A stretch of DNA of 34,342 nucleotides from JBFFXF01 sp041569895 (GTDB taxonomy: Bacteria; Planctomycetota; UBA8108; JACQVS01): contig JBFFXF010000043.1 in NCBI GenBank assembly GCA_041569895.1, forward strand, positions 1-34,342. The letters run 5' to 3'. The notes beneath the pieces were generated by a model that saw nothing but the letters and a program-made list of their open reading frames with translations, was not told where the DNA came from and ran no database searches. Of this stretch, positions 32,322-34,342 are shown one piece after another. A program made the translations under genes and the position numbers. How positions within the stretch are numbered: the stretch's first letter is position 1; the number at the start of each line of letters is the position of its first letter.

Positions 32322-34162
32322 CGGCTCGCCCCGGCGATCTCCCCAGTCCTCGATGCCGCTGCGTCCTCGAACAGCGCGAGCAACTCCTCGATAGTCTGGC
32401 GCCTGGTGAAATCCGCGAAGCTCTCGTCCGGCGTCACCCGGTGGTCGAGATACGCCCGCACCATGCGCTCGAGGCGCGATGGAGCCTCGCGGGCCGGGAC
32501 GCCCCGGTAGACGAGGCGGCCGATCTCGCGTTCGGGTCCGAAACCGCCGCCCACGAACACGTCATAGCCCTCGACGAGCTCGTCGCCGTCCTCGACGCTG
32601 GCGCCGAGAAGGCCGATGTCGCCGATGAAGTGCTGTGCGCACGAGTGCGGGCACCCGGTCAGGTGGATGTTGAGCGGCTGATCGAGCTCGAGGCGCGACT
32701 CGAGGTGGCCGGCGATCTCCATCGCGTGCCCCTTGGTATCCGACGCCGAGTACTTGCACCCGCGGTTGCCGGTGCACGCCACGAGCCCGGCGCGGAAGCT
32801 CGTCGCCTTCCAGTCGAGACCGAGCGCCTCGATCTCTCGCTTGACGTCCTCGACGCGCTCGAGCGGCAGGTCGGAGATGATCAGGTTCTGCCAGACGGTG
32901 AGCCGGATCGAGCCGCTCCCGCACGTCTCGGCGACGCGCGCGAGGCCTTCCATCTGCGCGACCTCGAGCCGCCCGACCGGGAGCACGACGCCGAGCCAGC
33001 AGAGGCCGTCCTGCTTCTGCGGGTGGAAGCCGATGTGCGTGCCTCGCCCCGCGGGCGGCGGGGCCTCGCACTCCTCGAGCGGCGTCCGCGGGAGCGCCCT
33101 GCCGAGCTGCCTCTCGGTCTCCTCGAGGAAGCGCTCGATGCCCCAGCGGTCGAGGAGGTACTTGAGCCGCGCCCTCTTGCGATCGGTGCGGTCACCGTGC
33201 TCGATGAACACCCGGACGACGGCGATGGCGACCGGGACGCACTCGTCGGGCTCGAGCAGGACGCCGGTGTCCGCCGCGAAGTCACCGTGGCCCGTGATGC
33301 CGCCCAGCAGCATGCGGAAGGCGACACGCGTGTTCGCGCTTCCATCGCGGACGTGCACGGCCGCGAAGCCGATGTCGTTGGTGTCCTCGAGGACGCCGGT
33401 GGCGCCGCCGCCGTCGAACGCGATGTTGAACTTCCTCGGCAGCCCATAGAGCTCGCGATGGTTCAGGATCGCGTGGTGGAGACGGCGGGTGAGCGGTCGC
33501 GTGTCGATCAGCTCCGCCGGATCGATGCCGGCCGTCGGCGAGCCGGTGATGTTGCGGATGTTGTCGGCGCCCGCGCCGCGATTGACGATGCCGAGATCGT
33601 GCAGGGCGGTGAGCACCTCGATGGCGTCGCCGGCGCCGATCTCGCGCAGTTGCAGATTGGCCCGCGTCGTGACGTGCGCGTAGCCACCGGCGAGATCCGC
33701 GGCGATGCGGGCGACGCCGCGCAGCTGGTGTGCGGAGAGCATCCCCCCGGGGAAGCGCAGCCTGCACATGAACGCGTTCTGCGCCGGCGCGACGTGGAAG
33801 AGCCCGTGGAACTTGTAGCGAAAGACGTCGGCGCCCTTCGGGAACTCGCCCGCGCCGGCGCGCGCGACCATCTCGTCCCACATGTCGAGCGCGTTCTTCT
33901 CGCGCTTTGCCCGCTCCTCGGCGCTCAGCGTCTCGCCCGCCGCGACGAGACGATCCTGTGCGGCGAGGTGGATGGCGTCCGGGCCGGAGCGGATCGGCTC
34001 CGCTTCCGTCTTGCCGCGGAGGTCGGGGACGATGCCCCGCGCCGCGAGCGTCTCCGCGAACGTCGCCAGCCCGTGGCGCGACCGCACCAGCTCGCTGCCG
34101 CTGACGAATCCCTCGAGGTAGCGCTTCTGCTGCTCGCTGAAGTGGTCGTCCCCGGCGCTCAC
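32318..34162 (-). CDS. nirA: ferredoxin-type nitrite reductase (sirohaem, [4Fe-4S])
   Basis: 614 residues from a GTG at 34162 with GGGAG eight bases upstream; another GTG at 34324 has no such site and adds an unlikely arginine-rich head. Two sulfite/nitrite-reductase half-domains are visible: FRYKFHGLFHVAPAQNAFMC and GGYAHVTTRANLQLREIGAG in the first, then the cluster site CTGNRGC (Cys463, Cys469) and TGCPHSC (Cys504, Cys508) in the second. The C-x5-C ... C-x3-C spacing is that of the sirohaem-[4Fe-4S] centre. The enzyme reduces nitrite to ammonium with six electrons. A sulfite reductase would look alike, but the setting beside nasA, narK and gdh favours nitrite. Its stop overlaps the start of the Fe-S/FAD reductase. 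The window ends 180 bases upstream, so its promoter may lie outside. Confidence 0.9.
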   Translation of the reverse strand: MSAGDDHFSEQQKRYLEGFVSGSELVRSRHGLATFAETLAARGIVPDLRGKTEAEPIRSGPDAIHLAAQDRLVAAGETLSAEERAKREKNALDMWDEMVARAGAGEFPKGADVFRYKFHGLFHVAPAQNAFMCRLRFPGGMLSAHQLRGVARIAADLAGGYAHVTTRANLQLREIGAGDAIEVLTALHDLGIVNRGAGADNIRNITGSPTAGIDPAELIDTRPLTRRLHHAILNHRELYGLPRKFNIAFDGGGATGVLEDTNDIGFAAVHVRDGSANTRVAFRMLLGGITGHGDFAADTGVLLEPDECVPVAIAVVRVFIEHGDRTDRKRARLKYLLDRWGIERFLEETERQLGRALPRTPLEECEAPPPAGRGTHIGFHPQKQDGLCWLGVVLPVGRLEVAQMEGLARVAETCGSGSIRLTVWQNLIISDLPLERVEDVKREIEALGLDWKATSFRAGLVACTGNRGCKYSASDTKGHAMEIAGHLESRLELDQPLNIHLTGCPHSCAQHFIGDIGLLGASVEDGDELVEGYDVFVGGGFGPEREIGRLVYRGVPAREAPSRLERMVRAYLDHRVTPDESFADFTRRQTIEELLALFEDAAASRTGEIAGASR

Positions 34163-34342
34163 GCTGGCGTCTCCCGGTCTGCTCCTGTATGCCCTCGCGA
34201 CGGTCGCGGGCGATACGGGGCGCCGAGCACGCCACGTGCCACGCGGCTCGAGGCGCGGCGGAGCCGAAAGAGATGACGCCGGCGGACGGACTTCGGGGAA
34301 GCGAGATACGCCCAGGAGGCGCACGCGGCCGACAAACGTGTC

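Noticed and set aside
27369..32510. 1700-codon open frame on the plus strand across the nitrate genes
   Set aside because: All five minus-strand genes beneath it have clear family motifs; the plus frame is an antisense shadow.

Overview
The window is GC-rich, densely coded bacterial DNA with few RNA or mobile genes. The best fit is a planctomycete or close relative. The evidence is the tandem DUF1549/DUF1553 + DUF1501 pair (13291-15390 and 11819-13279), a very large secreted CotH/lamin-tail protein ending in a dockerin-like calcium-loop module, and several secreted proteins of planctomycete type with no clear function. This assignment rests on gene content only; no rRNA or other marker is present.

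Layout. 1-1829 (-): 5' two-thirds of a GH63/MGH1-like glucosidase. It is cut at the window edge by what looks like a fold-back (inverted) join at about 55-63. 1826-2435: a decayed stretch with a small ORF, a truncated nucleotidyltransferase and a stray C-terminal fragment. 2446-3870 (-): short RecQ-type helicase without the zinc cysteines. 3998-5854 and 6198-6779 (+): exported protein and lipoprotein of unknown role. 6866-9156 (-): two translationally coupled exported proteins. 9338-11504 (+): intradiol dioxygenase, Dabb-fold protein and DSD1-like PLP enzyme, probably one operon. 11819-15390 (-): DUF1549/1553 and DUF1501. 15872-20161 (+): CotH giant. 20677-22722 (+): repeat-rich lipoprotein.

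22964-34162 is a nitrogen-assimilation island. On the plus strand are an FNT-family channel and a glutamate dehydrogenase. Convergent on the minus strand are nirA, an unusual Fe-S/FAD/NADPH reductase, a GAF-AAA+-Fis sigma54 activator, a NarK-type nitrate transporter and the molybdoenzyme nasA. A well-formed -24/-12 promoter precedes narK. The expected flow is: NarK imports nitrate, NasA reduces it to nitrite, NirA reduces nitrite to ammonium, and GDH can fix ammonium into glutamate. The reductase at 30729-32321 probably supplies electrons from NAD(P)H to NirA and perhaps NasA.

The most unusual content is non-coding. (i) An element of about 220-240 bp with long inverted arms built on AAGGAAGGCAGGAA occurs twice complete and once as a half copy, always after a plus-strand gene. 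(ii) Degenerate arrays of 6-base units centred on CCG/CGG fill intergenic gaps at 6.8, 15.4-15.8 and 20.2-20.6 kb, and a 9-base relative has become the C-terminal tail of the 20.7-kb gene. (iii) A short (C)AATCTGCGT array lies at 20341. These three repeat classes and the Fe-S/FAD reductase coupled to nirA are the leading candidates for something undescribed.
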